Source: Aureibacillus halotolerans (GTDB taxonomy: Bacteria > Bacillota > Bacilli > Bacillales > DSM-28697). From it: 64,000 nt of DNA. The notes beneath the pieces are model-generated. The model was not told where the DNA came from and searched no databases. It was given only the letters and a program-made list of their open reading frames with translations. The translations under genes and the position numbers were made by a program. Below are positions 7,833-16,758 of the stretch, piece after piece (the first letter of the stretch is position 1; the number at the start of each line of letters is the position of its first letter). The stretch is from assembly GCF_004363045.1 (NCBI RefSeq), contig NZ_SNYJ01000003.1, positions 237,357 through 301,356 on the forward strand, in the 5' to 3' direction.

Positions 7833-8012
7833 ATGGGTATTATTATTATTTTTGGGATCGTTACGATTCTAGGCATATTTGGTTTCATTCGCGAATTTTC
7901 AAGGAAAAACTTCGTTGCCGTCGCTTTCTCTGCCGCTACAGTTGCGGTTTTTGGATGGTTTACAGTGAACACACTAATCAGCCTCATTACAAACGGACCG
8001 ACTTCATATTAA
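7833..8012 (+). CDS. yqgW: YqgW-like small membrane protein (DUF2759)
   Basis: 59-residue protein with two hydrophobic segments (IIIIFGIVTILGIFGFI and AVAFSAATVAVFGWFTV) separated by a short charged loop REFSRKN. It resembles the DUF2759/YqgW family; function is unknown. Start chosen at the ATG at 7833, preceded by AAGGAGGG; an in-frame ATG ten codons earlier lacks a site. A shared terminator separates it from the convergent thiO. Confidence 0.78.
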   Translation: MGIIIIFGIVTILGIFGFIREFSRKNFVAVAFSAATVAVFGWFTVNTLISLITNGPTSY

Positions 8013-8071
8013 TTCTAGAAGTCCTCTTTGGTTTTTACAAATCAAGGGGCAGTATTAAAAGAACAGCCTGA

Positions 8072-8105
8072 AACAACCAATCGTGTAGACGATTGGTTGT
8101 TTTTC
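8072..8105. terminator. Bidirectional terminator between yqgW and thiO
   Basis: AACAACCAATCG (8072-8083) pairs with CGATTGGTTGTT (8090-8101), with T-runs on the plus strand and A-rich sequence before it. The second arm touches the thiO stop codon. Confidence 0.88.
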
Positions 8106-9213
8106 ATTTTCTATTAAATCGACCTGGGTGGAAGGCCACTTCATAATCACGAGGCATTGAAATTTTAGTTAATAGCTCACCTATAAGCTTAGCTGTTACT
8201 GGCGACAATAAAATCCCGTTTCGATAATGCCCGCAAGCAAATAGAATTGCGCTACAATCATCTGTATGCCCTAGTAATGGATACCCGTCCATTGTAGCAG
8301 GACGGAGACCCGCCCATTGATGAAACGGTACAAGCCCTTCAAGAGAAGGCATAACTTTCGGAACCCATCGGAGCAGTCGTCCGACCCCTTTTTCTGTGAC
8401 ACTTGTTTCAAAACCTGCAATATCCTCCGTGGCTCCTGCTACAATCGTTCCGTCTCCCTTTTGAACTAAATACCCTTGGCTTGAAAAAACGATGTGTGGC
8501 AAGGCACCTGGTGCCCCTCTATACGCACAAATCTGACCACGAATTGGGTAAACTGGAATCTCTAAACTCAAGGTGTCTTCCCACTCTTTTGCCCACGCAC
8601 CAGAACAGATGACAAGAACATCGGCCTCATAACATCTGCTCTTCACAATAATATCTCCGTTGTTAGCCGCCGTCGGTGTCACCTTCCTATGTTCGAAGCA
8701 TTCTACACCAGTTGCTAAGCACGCCCTATGCAAAGATTTCACATAATCCGGAGCATAAATGTGAGCTTCCTCTGGACGATAGACAGCGCCAAGGACAGAC
8801 GAGCTTAAGGCAGGCACACGTTCCGCCAAACTTCTGCCGTCCCACAGCTCCGAATCCACCTGAAATTTTTTCTGCCATGCCATCGTTGTTTTAGCTGCTA
8901 AAACATCCGCTTCGTGGAAAAAAGCATGTAAACTGCCACTTTCCATATATTCAAAATCCATGCCGCCTGCATCTACAACTCGCTTTTTCCATTGGGGAAA
9001 TAACTTTAAGCTTTCCTGACAAAGAACAAAAAAGGCATCTGGATCCTCTTCAACCTCTGAATAAGGCGCAAGCATGCCCGCCGCTGCTCCTGAAGCTTGT
9101 CCACCAAAGTTTGATTGATCAAAAACGCGCACATCCCACCCTTTGCTTCTTGCCTCAAAAGCGACAGATAATCCAATAACGCCGCCGCCTACTATATTGA
9201 CTGTTTGGCGCAA
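8104..9213 (-). CDS. thiO: Glycine oxidase ThiO
   Basis: FAD-dependent oxidase of about 369 residues that turns glycine into iminoglycine for thiazole synthesis. The Rossmann motif VGGGVIGLS is at the N-terminus, and the C-terminal PATMDGYPLLGHT and CGHYRNGILLSP segments are typical of the DAO/ThiO family. I prefer TTG at 9211-9213, with GGGAG 8 bases upstream, over a GTG three codons earlier that abuts the ribosome site. It is the last gene of the thiE-thiS-thiG-thiO group and follows thiG after 187 bases with no clear terminator, so cotranscription is likely. Confidence 0.93.
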   Translation of the reverse strand: MRQTVNIVGGGVIGLSVAFEARSKGWDVRVFDQSNFGGQASGAAAGMLAPYSEVEEDPDAFFVLCQESLKLFPQWKKRVVDAGGMDFEYMESGSLHAFFHEADVLAAKTTMAWQKKFQVDSELWDGRSLAERVPALSSSVLGAVYRPEEAHIYAPDYVKSLHRACLATGVECFEHRKVTPTAANNGDIIVKSRCYEADVLVICSGAWAKEWEDTLSLEIPVYPIRGQICAYRGAPGALPHIVFSSQGYLVQKGDGTIVAGATEDIAGFETSVTEKGVGRLLRWVPKVMPSLEGLVPFHQWAGLRPATMDGYPLLGHTDDCSAILFACGHYRNGILLSPVTAKLIGELLTKISMPRDYEVAFHPGRFNRK

Positions 9214-9400
9214 AATGCTCACTCCCTATACGCTTTGCTGCGATGATGCGATTGCGCTCTTTTTCTTGTCGGTGGTTTCATGTGAATTGGTTCAGGAAAC
9301 TTTCTATATGTTTAATCCCTTTTCCAATGCTCCATACGATTACTTTACTCGCTTTCTGAAGCCTTTCCCATGCTAAATACAGCATTTTTCGAACACATGC

Positions 9401-10177
9401 TTAGTGTACTTTTCCTAAAGTAGGACTGCTTTCCGTCGCGTACATTCTTTCCTGAATTCGACCCGCTTTTTTAGCAAGCAATCCTGCCTCAACTGCATAT
9501 CTCATTGCGGTGGCCATCCGGACAGGATCCTTGGCTTTCGCAATGGCTGTATTTATTAATACAGCTTGGGCTCCTAGCTCCATCGCTTTCGTGGCGTCAC
9601 TTGCCGTGCCAATGCCTGCATCAACAATGACCGGTACAGTCAACGATGTACAGATACGCTCGATATTGTATGGATTCAATATACCGAGGCCAGTTCCAAT
9701 CGGTGACCCACCAGGCATGACTGCCGCTGCTCCAGCTTCTTCAAGTCTTTTTGCTAACACTGGATCGTCCGATGTGTACGGAAAAACAGTAAAGCCTTCC
9801 GACGCGAGCTGTTCCGTTGCCTTCAGTGTCTCAATGGGGTCAGGCAGTAATGTCTCATCCTGGACACTAATTTCAACTTTAATCCAGTTACTTAGCCCAC
9901 TAGCACGTGCCAAGCGTGCGATACGGATAGCTTCATTTGCATTGGTCGCGCCAGAAGTGTTCGGTAAATAGTGAAGCGTACGATCGCCAAGATGCTGTAA
10001 GATGGCATCTTCCTCAGGAGCTTCTGTATTCACCCTCCGAACAGCAAACGTCAGCACTTCCGATCCGGAGGCAGCGATGACTTCATTTTGAATAAAAGGA
10101 TTTGGAAACCTCCCCGTTCCTAAAAAAATACGTGACGTTAGCGTATGCTCACCTATTTTCCATGAGTCATGTTTCAT
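9401..10177 (-). CDS. thiG: Thiazole synthase ThiG
   Basis: ThiG (258 residues) condenses deoxyxylulose 5-phosphate, iminoglycine and ThiS thiocarboxylate sulphur into the thiazole phosphate carboxylate. A TIM-barrel sequence with the Schiff-base lysine region (WIKVEIS), PGGSPIGTG and DAGIGTASD phosphate-binding loops is present. ATG at 10175-10177 is chosen because GGAGGGGGG lies 7 bases upstream and it starts 4 bases after the thiS stop. Coupled to thiS. Confidence 0.96.
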   Translation of the reverse strand: MKHDSWKIGEHTLTSRIFLGTGRFPNPFIQNEVIAASGSEVLTFAVRRVNTEAPEEDAILQHLGDRTLHYLPNTSGATNANEAIRIARLARASGLSNWIKVEISVQDETLLPDPIETLKATEQLASEGFTVFPYTSDDPVLAKRLEEAGAAAVMPGGSPIGTGLGILNPYNIERICTSLTVPVIVDAGIGTASDATKAMELGAQAVLINTAIAKAKDPVRMATAMRYAVEAGLLAKKAGRIQERMYATESSPTLGKVH

Positions 10178-10181
10178 CTCT

Positions 10182-10379
10182 TTACCCCCCTCCAACAAAT
10201 TGAACAATTTCAATGTTCATGTTGTCCTTTAGTGTAATTTCATTTCGTGATTCTTCACTGATAATCTCGCCATCGACCTCTGTTATAACTAATCCTGGAG
10301 TCATATTGTAAGTGGAAAGAAGCTCTGCCAAAGTTCCTTGAGTCACCTCTGTTGTTTTTCCATTTAAGACAATCGTCAT
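10182..10379 (-). CDS. thiS: Sulphur carrier protein ThiS
   Basis: Ubiquitin-like sulphur carrier of 65 residues ending in Gly-Gly-Gly; the C-terminal Gly-Gly is adenylated by ThiF and converted to a thiocarboxylate. The beta-grasp start MTIVLNGK and LLSTYNM helix are typical. It lies between thiE (6 bases away) and thiG. Its partner ThiF is not in this operon but a candidate is at 18853-19854. Confidence 0.95.
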   Translation of the reverse strand: MTIVLNGKTTEVTQGTLAELLSTYNMTPGLVITEVDGEIISEESRNEITLKDNMNIEIVQFVGGG

Positions 10380-10384
10380 GCCCT

Positions 10385-11020
10385 CTACCTCTTTTCCTCA
10401 TACGAAAATGCTTGTATAGCTTGCTGAATCTGGTGGGCTGGTCGTTCATTGCCAACGATTTCACTCACCATACACACCGTAGAAGCCCCTGCTTCAATCA
10501 CTTCATGTAGGTTATGCAATTTAATGCCGCCGATGGCAACAAAGGGAATACGGAGCTCTGCTGAGACCAGCTCTTTAATATACCCGAGGCCAACGGGTGC
10601 AACCACATCTTCCTTCGTCTGCGTATCATAGATTGGACCCGCTCCAATATAATCTGCCCCTCGCCTTTGTGCATCCATGGCCTGCTCAATGCCGTGCGTG
10701 GAAATGCCAATGAGCTTCGATGGGCCAAGTTCAGCCCTAGCTTTTTCAATTGCTACATCCTCTTGACCTAAATGGACCCCTGCAGCGTCAACCTCTATGG
10801 CAATGTCAATATAGTCATTGATAATGAGCGGCACTTGATAGAGATCACAAAGCGCTTTAAGCTGAAATGCTTTTTCACGCACAAGATGGGGTGCGTTTTT
10901 CTTGTCCCGAAGCTGTACAATAGATGCCCCTCCCTCGAGCACATCCCTCATCACTTCTTCTAAGGGTCGCTGTGGGTGAAACTGTTCTCCTGTAATGGCA
11001 TATACACGACCAAGTTTCAT
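10385..11020 (-). CDS. thiE: Thiamine-phosphate synthase ThiE
   Basis: 211-residue TIM-barrel enzyme joining HMP-pyrophosphate and thiazole phosphate. VQLRDKK, INDYID, HLGQEDV, GPIYDTQTKED and IAIGGI-like phosphate loops follow the ThiE pattern. The TxTKxD motif favours ThiE over the paralogue TenI, which occupies this kind of position in B. subtilis and is a thiazole tautomerase; a TenI role cannot be fully excluded. ATG at 11018-11020 has AGGGGG 9 bases upstream; earlier in-frame codons lie in the riboswitch terminator. First gene under the TPP riboswitch. Confidence 0.9.
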   Translation of the reverse strand: MKLGRVYAITGEQFHPQRPLEEVMRDVLEGGASIVQLRDKKNAPHLVREKAFQLKALCDLYQVPLIINDYIDIAIEVDAAGVHLGQEDVAIEKARAELGPSKLIGISTHGIEQAMDAQRRGADYIGAGPIYDTQTKEDVVAPVGLGYIKELVSAELRIPFVAIGGIKLHNLHEVIEAGASTVCMVSEIVGNERPAHQIQQAIQAFSYEEKR

Positions 11021-11042
11021 TTCTTTTTCCCCCTTATCATAT

Positions 11043-11076
11043 AAAAAAGCCGCTCCCACACAAAAGGGAAGCGGCT
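11043..11076 (-). terminator. Intrinsic terminator of the TPP riboswitch
   Basis: On the minus strand AGCCGCTTCCC pairs with GGGAGCGGCT and is followed by six T, ending about 23 bases before the thiE start. Its position just after the aptamer marks transcription attenuation; a TGAGG..CCTCA pairing between the aptamer and this stem may be part of the switch. Confidence 0.93.
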
Positions 11077-11107
11077 ATGAGGCATACATTAAATCTAGAC
11101 CTCACGT

Positions 11108-11198
11108 CCGTGACTTCCCTTCGCTGGTATTAGCCAGAGCAGGTTCTAAGAGTAAAAGCTAGGCTTTTTCTCAGCCCGAACATGGGCACCTCTAGTCA
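11108..11198 (-). promoter_or_regulatory. TPP riboswitch (THI element) of the thiE operon
   Basis: The minus strand carries the conserved THI-box elements: GGTGCCC, GGGCTGAGA, GAACCTG-CTCTGG-TAATACCAGCGAAGGGAA, closed by P1 arms TGACT (near 11198) and AGTCA (near 11109). This aptamer binds thiamine pyrophosphate. With the downstream terminator it should switch off thiE-thiS-thiG-thiO when TPP is abundant. Confidence 0.97.
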
Positions 11199-11248
11199 CA
11201 TTATTGATGTTTCTATTATTGCAATTCTAGCAATATTACTCAACGAAT

Positions 11249-12271
11249 TCAATACAAAGGCTTTGCTTCTCCTGATGCAAGTCTCACAATGTATGCTTCA
11301 TTATAGGAATGCAATATTGCCCATGACGCCTTTGGAGACACTGTCAATTTTTCTGTTGAGGCTTGAATCGGAAGTTGTCGTATCAATGAGCCGTCGGTAA
11401 GGCTATACACAACAAGCATATCATTTTCAACGATGTACATTCTCTCCTGTTGAATGGCCAAATCCATTGGCGACAATCGGCTGACTCCTGAAGGGAGAGA
11501 TGTTGAGAAAACAAATGAACCTTGTTTATACAAGGAGCGCTTTTTCCCTTCATTCGTTCGCTCCAAAGCGACTGTGTAAGGGCCTAGTTGTTTAATGTCC
11601 AATACATTTTTGGAGATCGGTTCGGGCGCCAACGACTCAAGAGACAATAAGTTCCATTGCAGAGCAGTGGTATCCATATACGTTAACGTATCAGAAAACA
11701 ACCAATACAAAAACGGGGAAGGGACTTGTAGCGGAACACGTGTATCGTCCTTTATTGACCACAAAAAGGTGTCTGCTGTCCAATCGCGCTGAAAGGTGGA
11801 AACCACCATTTGATCTGCATTAAATGGACTCCATGCCACAAAAAGATCGTAGGCGGACGTTTCCCAAAGACGAATCTGTTCCCCTTCCAATGTCGCAATC
11901 ATTAAATAGCTTCTCATAGGGTCTTCACTGTAATAGATGGCAAAGCTTTGACTAAGGCGGTTATAAGTGACAGAGCTGATGGCTCCTTCTGTTGTAAATA
12001 ACGGTTGACGATCACCCGTGTAAAGATCGTATTGCAGCAGAGTATTTTCTGTGGTCGAACGTTCAATGACATAAATCGCGTGTTCATTTCTCCATTGTAC
12101 GAATTCCCACTCTGCATTTTCATCAATTTCCAATCCACGAACAGCATTAAGCCCGACTTGCTTTGTAATTCCTTGGAATTTACTCCCATCAGCCTCTTGT
12201 ACAACAGGTCCAGAGGCACAGCCGGCAAGGCAAATGATGACAAGGACCAGAAGCCAGCGTATCATTCTCAT
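11249..12271 (-). CDS. yqgU: YqgU-like lipoprotein
   Basis: 340-residue secreted lipoprotein. The signal peptide (MRMIRWLLVLVIICLAGC) ends with lipobox LAGC, so the mature protein would start at Cys18 and be anchored to the outer face of the membrane. The rest is rich in beta-strand and aromatic residues with recurring W-S-P/D segments, compatible with a beta-propeller. Synteny between yqgT and the yqgW/yqgX area points to YqgU. Role unknown. ATG start with an AAGG-rich leader; a second ATG two codons in is also possible. Confidence 0.8.
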   Translation of the reverse strand: MRMIRWLLVLVIICLAGCASGPVVQEADGSKFQGITKQVGLNAVRGLEIDENAEWEFVQWRNEHAIYVIERSTTENTLLQYDLYTGDRQPLFTTEGAISSVTYNRLSQSFAIYYSEDPMRSYLMIATLEGEQIRLWETSAYDLFVAWSPFNADQMVVSTFQRDWTADTFLWSIKDDTRVPLQVPSPFLYWLFSDTLTYMDTTALQWNLLSLESLAPEPISKNVLDIKQLGPYTVALERTNEGKKRSLYKQGSFVFSTSLPSGVSRLSPMDLAIQQERMYIVENDMLVVYSLTDGSLIRQLPIQASTEKLTVSPKASWAILHSYNEAYIVRLASGEAKPLY

Positions 12272-12350
12272 CCTTCGCCTTCTCTCCTGAATATGTTCTC
12301 TCTATTTTACAAGCTTCCACGCCTCTATACAACGGAAAATCTTACTGAAT

Positions 12351-13226
12351 TCAAAGCATTACTGAAGCCATTATGTGTGTGAGGCTGTTGAACACTCCTT
12401 GATACATACTAAAAGGTAACGGATTAATGCCTTTTCCTAACTCGATTGTGAACCCGGGCTTACGATAGGTATCAATAAACCAATCTTTATATCCCGCGTG
12501 GCTATCAATCGTTCGGACAGGTCGATATCCCGAAAAAGTCTGCATCCTCTCAACCATTTCCTTCGCCTCTGTGGGTTCAGCCTCCTGATACCCCCAATAA
12601 ATCACCTCTCCCTGTGTATGAAATGCCAGCACTGTTGCAAACGAGGATTCACAAGCAAGCAAGTGCATCGCTTGTGCCTCTGGCTCGCTCAATGGCGCAT
12701 ATCCAGGAAAATCGCGCGGGGCAGGCGCCAACGGTTTTCGCTTTTGTTCGATCTCCCAGCCAGCAGGAAACTGATTGTTCAAATCAACACCACGAAGGTT
12801 GGCCTTCCAGCCACTATAATCTGTTCGGAAATGATTTAATTCGCCAAGTATATCTTTGTAGTCAGGAAAAACGCACGGACCGAACCGGATGAGATCGACT
12901 CCATCCGGATTGACGATAGGCACGACAGAAAGGGTGTATGTTTCATAGGCTTTGTTCCAAGGGGTCTCTTTGATTGTATTCATTTGCATCGCATAACGCT
13001 CAAGAAAATCTAATAAAGCATAGGAAGTGATCCATTCATGTGCATGAAAACCCGCATTGGCATGCACAACCGTCTTCCCTTGGCCGATTCTGGCTTCCAA
13101 TAGAGGCGTTCCTGCCAAAGAATATCCTATCGTACGGAGTGTTATAAATGGACAAGTCGCATGTAAACGATGCAATCGACGGATGACTTGCCGAGAACCA
13201 AATGCTTCACTAGCATGACCTTGCAT
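12351..13226 (-). CDS. yqgT: Zinc carboxypeptidase family M14 (YqgT), lacking a LysM region
   Basis: Predicted gamma-D-glutamyl-L-diamino acid endopeptidase that cleaves peptidoglycan stem peptides. Zinc ligands are in HAHEW (HxxE) and FHTQG, and the catalytic glutamate is in IELGKG. The protein has 291 residues; related B. subtilis YqgT and ENP1-type enzymes are nearer 375-400 and carry N-terminal LysM repeats, absent here. No signal peptide is seen. The ATG has AAGGAGAGG upstream, so the short form looks genuine rather than a mis-called start. Located between yqgS and yqgU as in B. subtilis. Confidence 0.88.
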   Translation of the reverse strand: MQGHASEAFGSRQVIRRLHRLHATCPFITLRTIGYSLAGTPLLEARIGQGKTVVHANAGFHAHEWITSYALLDFLERYAMQMNTIKETPWNKAYETYTLSVVPIVNPDGVDLIRFGPCVFPDYKDILGELNHFRTDYSGWKANLRGVDLNNQFPAGWEIEQKRKPLAPAPRDFPGYAPLSEPEAQAMHLLACESSFATVLAFHTQGEVIYWGYQEAEPTEAKEMVERMQTFSGYRPVRTIDSHAGYKDWFIDTYRKPGFTIELGKGINPLPFSMYQGVFNSLTHIMASVML

Positions 13227-13294
13227 AGTCCCTCTCCTTGGTTGTGTGATTTAATTTTACTATATGAGCCCTGCACCACTGTCATCACTCACAC

Positions 13295-13339
13295 AAAAAA
13301 GGCTTTCTGCGAACAATAACTTCACAGAAAACCTTTTCT
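13295..13339 (-). terminator. Terminator after yqgS
   Basis: On the minus strand AAAAGGTTTTCTG pairs with CAGAAAGCCTTTT with one mismatch, ending in six T, 17 bases after the yqgS stop. Confidence 0.85.
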
Positions 13340-13355
13340 TATCTTCTAGATTATT

Positions 13356-15203
13356 TTATTCATCTTTAAAACGTAACAAATCGCCATATATGATTTTATC
13401 TGAGTAACTTAACTCCTGCTCCACCTTTTTACTATAAGGCTCGCAATGAGAAGCTTCTATTTCTTCCCCAGACTCAGCATCATAACAAACGCCTTTTGTG
13501 TAAAGCACCTCATCTGTAATGAAGCTTCCATCTCTTAGGATCGTTAATGGTTGATTTTCATCGGAAAATATATCATGACCAAAAGACAAGTCGTCATTTG
13601 CAATGCCCATCATATTCAACAAGGTTGGTTTCAGATCAATCTGTCCAGTGACGTTATCAATCGTACGGTTGTCTGTATACCCTGGGATATGAATAATTAA
13701 TGGAACACGTTGGAGCTTTACGTGATCAAATGGCGTAATTTCCTCGCCACGCAAGTCTTCCAACCCATTATAATTAAATTCTGGGATACCATAGTGATCT
13801 CCATACAAGATAAACACAGTGTTTTCATAAAGATCTGCGTCCTTCATTTTTTGGATGAACGTTTCAATGGCTTTATCAGTGTAACGAACTGTCGGGAAAT
13901 AATTATTCACTGTTTCACTGCTCGTTTCAAGCGGGTCAATCAGCTGGTCTTGTGGATCAAGCTCAAAAGGAAAATGATTCGTTAGCGTGATCAATTTCGT
14001 ATAAAATGGTTGCTGCATTTCTTTCAAATATGGGACAGTCTGCTCAACGAAATCAACATCCTTTAGCCCCCAACCCACTTGGTTGTTTTCATTGACATCA
14101 TAGCTTTCAATGTCAAAAAACTCATCATACCCAAGAGAGTCGTATACGATATTGCGATTCCAAAACGTTGCATCATTGGCATGAAACACAGCCGAATGAT
14201 AGCCGTGCTCACCTACAATTTCCGGAACTGCACGAAACTGATTATCCGCATGTGTGACAAACGCAGATCCTCTAGGCAGTGGATAAAGGGAGTTTTCAAC
14301 GAGAAACTCAGAATCTGACGTTTTTCCTTGCCCAACCTGACTATAAAAATTTGAGAAATACAACGAGTCTTGGATTAAATCGTTTAGAAATGGTGTAACC
14401 TCTTCACCGTTCACTTTTTTATTTATCACAAACCGGTGCATAGACTCCATTGAAATATAGACTACGTTTTTCCCTTCTATCATCCCTTGCATATCTTCAC
14501 TCGGGTCCACGTCGTTTGCATTCACATAATTCGTTATTTCATCAAGCTCACTGCCATTTGCGAACGCACGCTGCATTAACGTTTTTGAAGACATAAAGGC
14601 ATCATGAACATGGTAATTCACCGTCCCTAAGTTCTTCACCATAATCTCACGATCGAACGTTTTGGTTAGCAACCACGGCATTTGCATCTCTGCTAGCGCT
14701 AGATTAAATATAAACACAGAAGCGACGATCGCATAATATTTCCGAAGATCAGGCTTTTTGAAAACAAAGCTTACGTTAACCTTCTTTTTGTAAAGAAGCC
14801 AAGCAATAACAGCTACATCAGCAAAAAACAAAACGTCGTAAATGTGAAGTAAAGCGAAAAAACTTGATCCTAAATCGGCTGCATTGTTTGTCATAAGCAA
14901 TACTGGAATCGTTATAAAATCACTAAACGCTCTAAAGTAAAGGACATTGGCATAGAGCACTAGCGTATAGGCAATGCTGACAAAAAGCAGCCATCCACGA
15001 CGACGTTTGGATGTGAAAAGAAACGCCGTACCAACAATCAAGAGCAATGTTGCTAATGGATTGATGAGAAGGTTAAATTGCTCTAAAAGTGAATTCATTT
15101 CTATACTGAATTCCATTCTGTAAAGCGCATAGGTTTTTATCCATAGCAATCCAACGGTAAACAATAGCACAAAATACTTTGAAGACGCAAAACGCTCCTT
15201 CAT
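13356..15203 (-). CDS. yqgS: Lipoteichoic acid synthase family protein YqgS
   Basis: Membrane glycerolphosphate transferase of the LtaS family, 615 residues. Five N-terminal hydrophobic segments (residues about 10-180) precede an extracellular sulfatase-like domain. Metal and catalytic residues are visible: Glu253 in ISMESM, nucleophile Thr295 in GQGKTSD, and a LYGDHYG Asp-His pair. The ATG at 15201-15203 follows GAGGAGG; an upstream in-frame ATG has no site. B. subtilis YqgS is one of four LtaS paralogues and this position matches. A predicted cleavage between the domains cannot be confirmed. Confidence 0.92.
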   Translation of the reverse strand: MKERFASSKYFVLLFTVGLLWIKTYALYRMEFSIEMNSLLEQFNLLINPLATLLLIVGTAFLFTSKRRRGWLLFVSIAYTLVLYANVLYFRAFSDFITIPVLLMTNNAADLGSSFFALLHIYDVLFFADVAVIAWLLYKKKVNVSFVFKKPDLRKYYAIVASVFIFNLALAEMQMPWLLTKTFDREIMVKNLGTVNYHVHDAFMSSKTLMQRAFANGSELDEITNYVNANDVDPSEDMQGMIEGKNVVYISMESMHRFVINKKVNGEEVTPFLNDLIQDSLYFSNFYSQVGQGKTSDSEFLVENSLYPLPRGSAFVTHADNQFRAVPEIVGEHGYHSAVFHANDATFWNRNIVYDSLGYDEFFDIESYDVNENNQVGWGLKDVDFVEQTVPYLKEMQQPFYTKLITLTNHFPFELDPQDQLIDPLETSSETVNNYFPTVRYTDKAIETFIQKMKDADLYENTVFILYGDHYGIPEFNYNGLEDLRGEEITPFDHVKLQRVPLIIHIPGYTDNRTIDNVTGQIDLKPTLLNMMGIANDDLSFGHDIFSDENQPLTILRDGSFITDEVLYTKGVCYDAESGEEIEASHCEPYSKKVEQELSYSDKIIYGDLLRFKDE

Positions 15204-15281
15204 AAATGGTCCTCCTCTATTTCGGCACGTCAATTGGGGTTGAGACAGTATAGTATATCTTAATGTTTTCTTCATAAAATC

Positions 15282-15383
15282 TCAACAAAAAAACAAAAAT
15301 CTTAACTTAGATCTATTACACAATCGCGCATCATCTAAACCTAAAGACGAAAAAACAGGCGAATTAGTTTCAGTTTTCTCCAT
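15282..15383 (-). CDS. Possible 33-residue small protein
   Basis: An ATG at 15381-15383, with GGGAGG 9 bases upstream, opens a 33-codon frame that ends in an aromatic-rich tail (LRFLFFC). It lies between the glcK terminator and yqgS on the same strand. No family is recognised. The only support is the ribosome site, so it may be chance. Confidence 0.22.
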   Translation of the reverse strand: MEKTETNSPVFSSLGLDDARLCNRSKLRFLFFC

Positions 15384-15449
15384 ACACTCCATCCTCCCTA
15401 TGAACTAAAACCCCTCTGGCAGTAGGACAAGCGTCGTATAAAAAAAACA

Positions 15450-15484
15450 AAAAAAAACATTTGCCCAACACTCTTGGCAAATGC
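15450..15484 (-). terminator. Terminator after glcK
   Basis: On the minus strand CATTTGCC pairs with GGCAAATG, followed by nine T, 45 bases after the glcK stop. Confidence 0.92.
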
Positions 15485-15529
15485 TTTCAATGTTTAAATT
15501 ATGCAGTGCAACCATAAAAATAATGCTAT

Positions 15530-16489
15530 TTACACTTTCTCGTTAACCAACCATGCACAACCAACAATACCAGCATCATTGCCTAAAAGAGCTTCTTCAA
15601 TGCGGCAACTCTCAGCAATTAGTGGCAAAGCGGCATTTGTAAACGCCTGACGCACTGGGCGTAATAGAGCGTCTCCTGCTTTTGATACGCCTCCGCCGAT
15701 GACGATCACTTTAGGATTGAGAACATTCGCAAATTGTGCAAGAACATGACCAAGCTCAGCGGTCACAAAATCAACAACTTGTTTCGCTAAAGCATCGTCT
15801 TCCTTCGCTGCATCAAAAATCGCCTTGGCCGTTAACGTGCCTTGGAGCGTTCGTAATGACGAGGTAATGGATGGGGATGTTTCTAATGCCTCTTCCGCAA
15901 GTCGGACGATTCCAGTTGCCGAACAAACGGTTTCCAAACACCCTTGTCTTCCACAGTTGCACCGCGCTCCGCCTACACGAATGACGGTGACATGACCAAT
16001 TTCTCCTGCTAGCCCTGATGTCCCGTGAACGATGTCGTTGTTGATAATGACCCCTCCACCAACGCCTGTCCCGAGAGTAATGCACAAACAATCGCTTTCA
16101 TCATTTCCTGCGCCCTTCCACATTTCTCCCAGAGCAGCTACATTTGCATCATTATCTACGATCACCGAAAGTCCAGTTGCCTTTTCTAGCCTCTCTTTTA
16201 ATGGGAAATCACGCCAGCCAATATTAACCGCTTGATGCACAAAACCATGATCCATGTCCATAAATCCTGGGCATCCGACACCTAACCCACGAACATTTTC
16301 TTTACCTAGTCCATTTCTTTTCAAGCGATCCAATAAAGAGTGGGCAAGTTGCTCAGGAATTGCCTCGCCGTTGTTTGCAAGATCTGTAGGCAACTCCCAT
16401 TTGTCCAAAATATCACCTGTGCCGCTAAGTAATCCTAATTTAATTGATGTCCCTCCAATATCCGCTGCTGCTAAAACCGTACTCTCCAA
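15530..16489 (-). CDS. glcK: Glucokinase (ROK family)
   Basis: ATP-dependent cytoplasmic glucokinase, 319 residues. N-terminal DIGGTSIK phosphate loop, VDNDANVAALGE with the catalytic aspartate, ITLGTGVGGG, and a ROK zinc site CNCGRQGCLE are all present. It converts free glucose to glucose 6-phosphate. It follows yqgQ by 50 bases and is likely cotranscribed, as in B. subtilis. Confidence 0.96.
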   Translation of the reverse strand: MESTVLAAADIGGTSIKLGLLSGTGDILDKWELPTDLANNGEAIPEQLAHSLLDRLKRNGLGKENVRGLGVGCPGFMDMDHGFVHQAVNIGWRDFPLKERLEKATGLSVIVDNDANVAALGEMWKGAGNDESDCLCITLGTGVGGGVIINNDIVHGTSGLAGEIGHVTVIRVGGARCNCGRQGCLETVCSATGIVRLAEEALETSPSITSSLRTLQGTLTAKAIFDAAKEDDALAKQVVDFVTAELGHVLAQFANVLNPKVIVIGGGVSKAGDALLRPVRQAFTNAALPLIAESCRIEEALLGNDAGIVGCAWLVNEKV

Positions 16490-16539
16490 GAAAATCTCTC
16501 CCTTTTGGTTCTATGTATGTGTTTCAATGATGACGCCAA

Positions 16540-16758
16540 TCACTTTGGCAGTTTTTTCTTTTTTTCTACCTGCTCTTCTTGTTTTAACAAAGCAACCGCT
16601 TTCGCATATTCATCCGCATCCATCATGCCGAGCTGAAAGAGCTCCCTAAGTTCTCCGTGGATTAATTCAATATCAGCTAGTCTGTCGCCCGTGTAAATAA
16701 AAGCGCCAAACCGTCTTACATACTGAACAACATCTATAAAGTGTTGAATAGGCCACAC
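16540..16758 (-). CDS. yqgQ: YqgQ (DUF910 family)
   Basis: Small cytoplasmic helical protein of the DUF910 family, about 70 residues, with the YTGDRLADIELI and ELRELFQLGMMD segments recalled for YqgQ and a basic C-terminus. Function unknown. Start problem: the only conventional codon is GTG at 16756-16758, one base after AGGGG. An in-frame ATT at 16747-16749 has AGGGG 8 bases upstream and would give an N-terminus like the B. subtilis protein, so a rare ATT start is possible. Upstream of glcK in the same operon. Confidence 0.85.
   Translation of the reverse strand: MWPIQHFIDVVQYVRRFGAFIYTGDRLADIELIHGELRELFQLGMMDADEYAKAVALLKQEEQVEKKKKLPK

Larger units (their letters stand above)
15204..15529. 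other. Intergenic region between glcK and yqgS
   Basis: 327 bases. It holds the glcK terminator (15450-15484), one possible 33-codon frame (15282-15383) and the yqgS leader. Nothing else is recognisable. Confidence 0.6.

Noticed and set aside
9223..9400. Additional gene between thiG and thiO
   Set aside because: The gap has no frame with a ribosome site on the coding strand; a plus-strand frame (9143-9376) lies over the thiO start and has no support.
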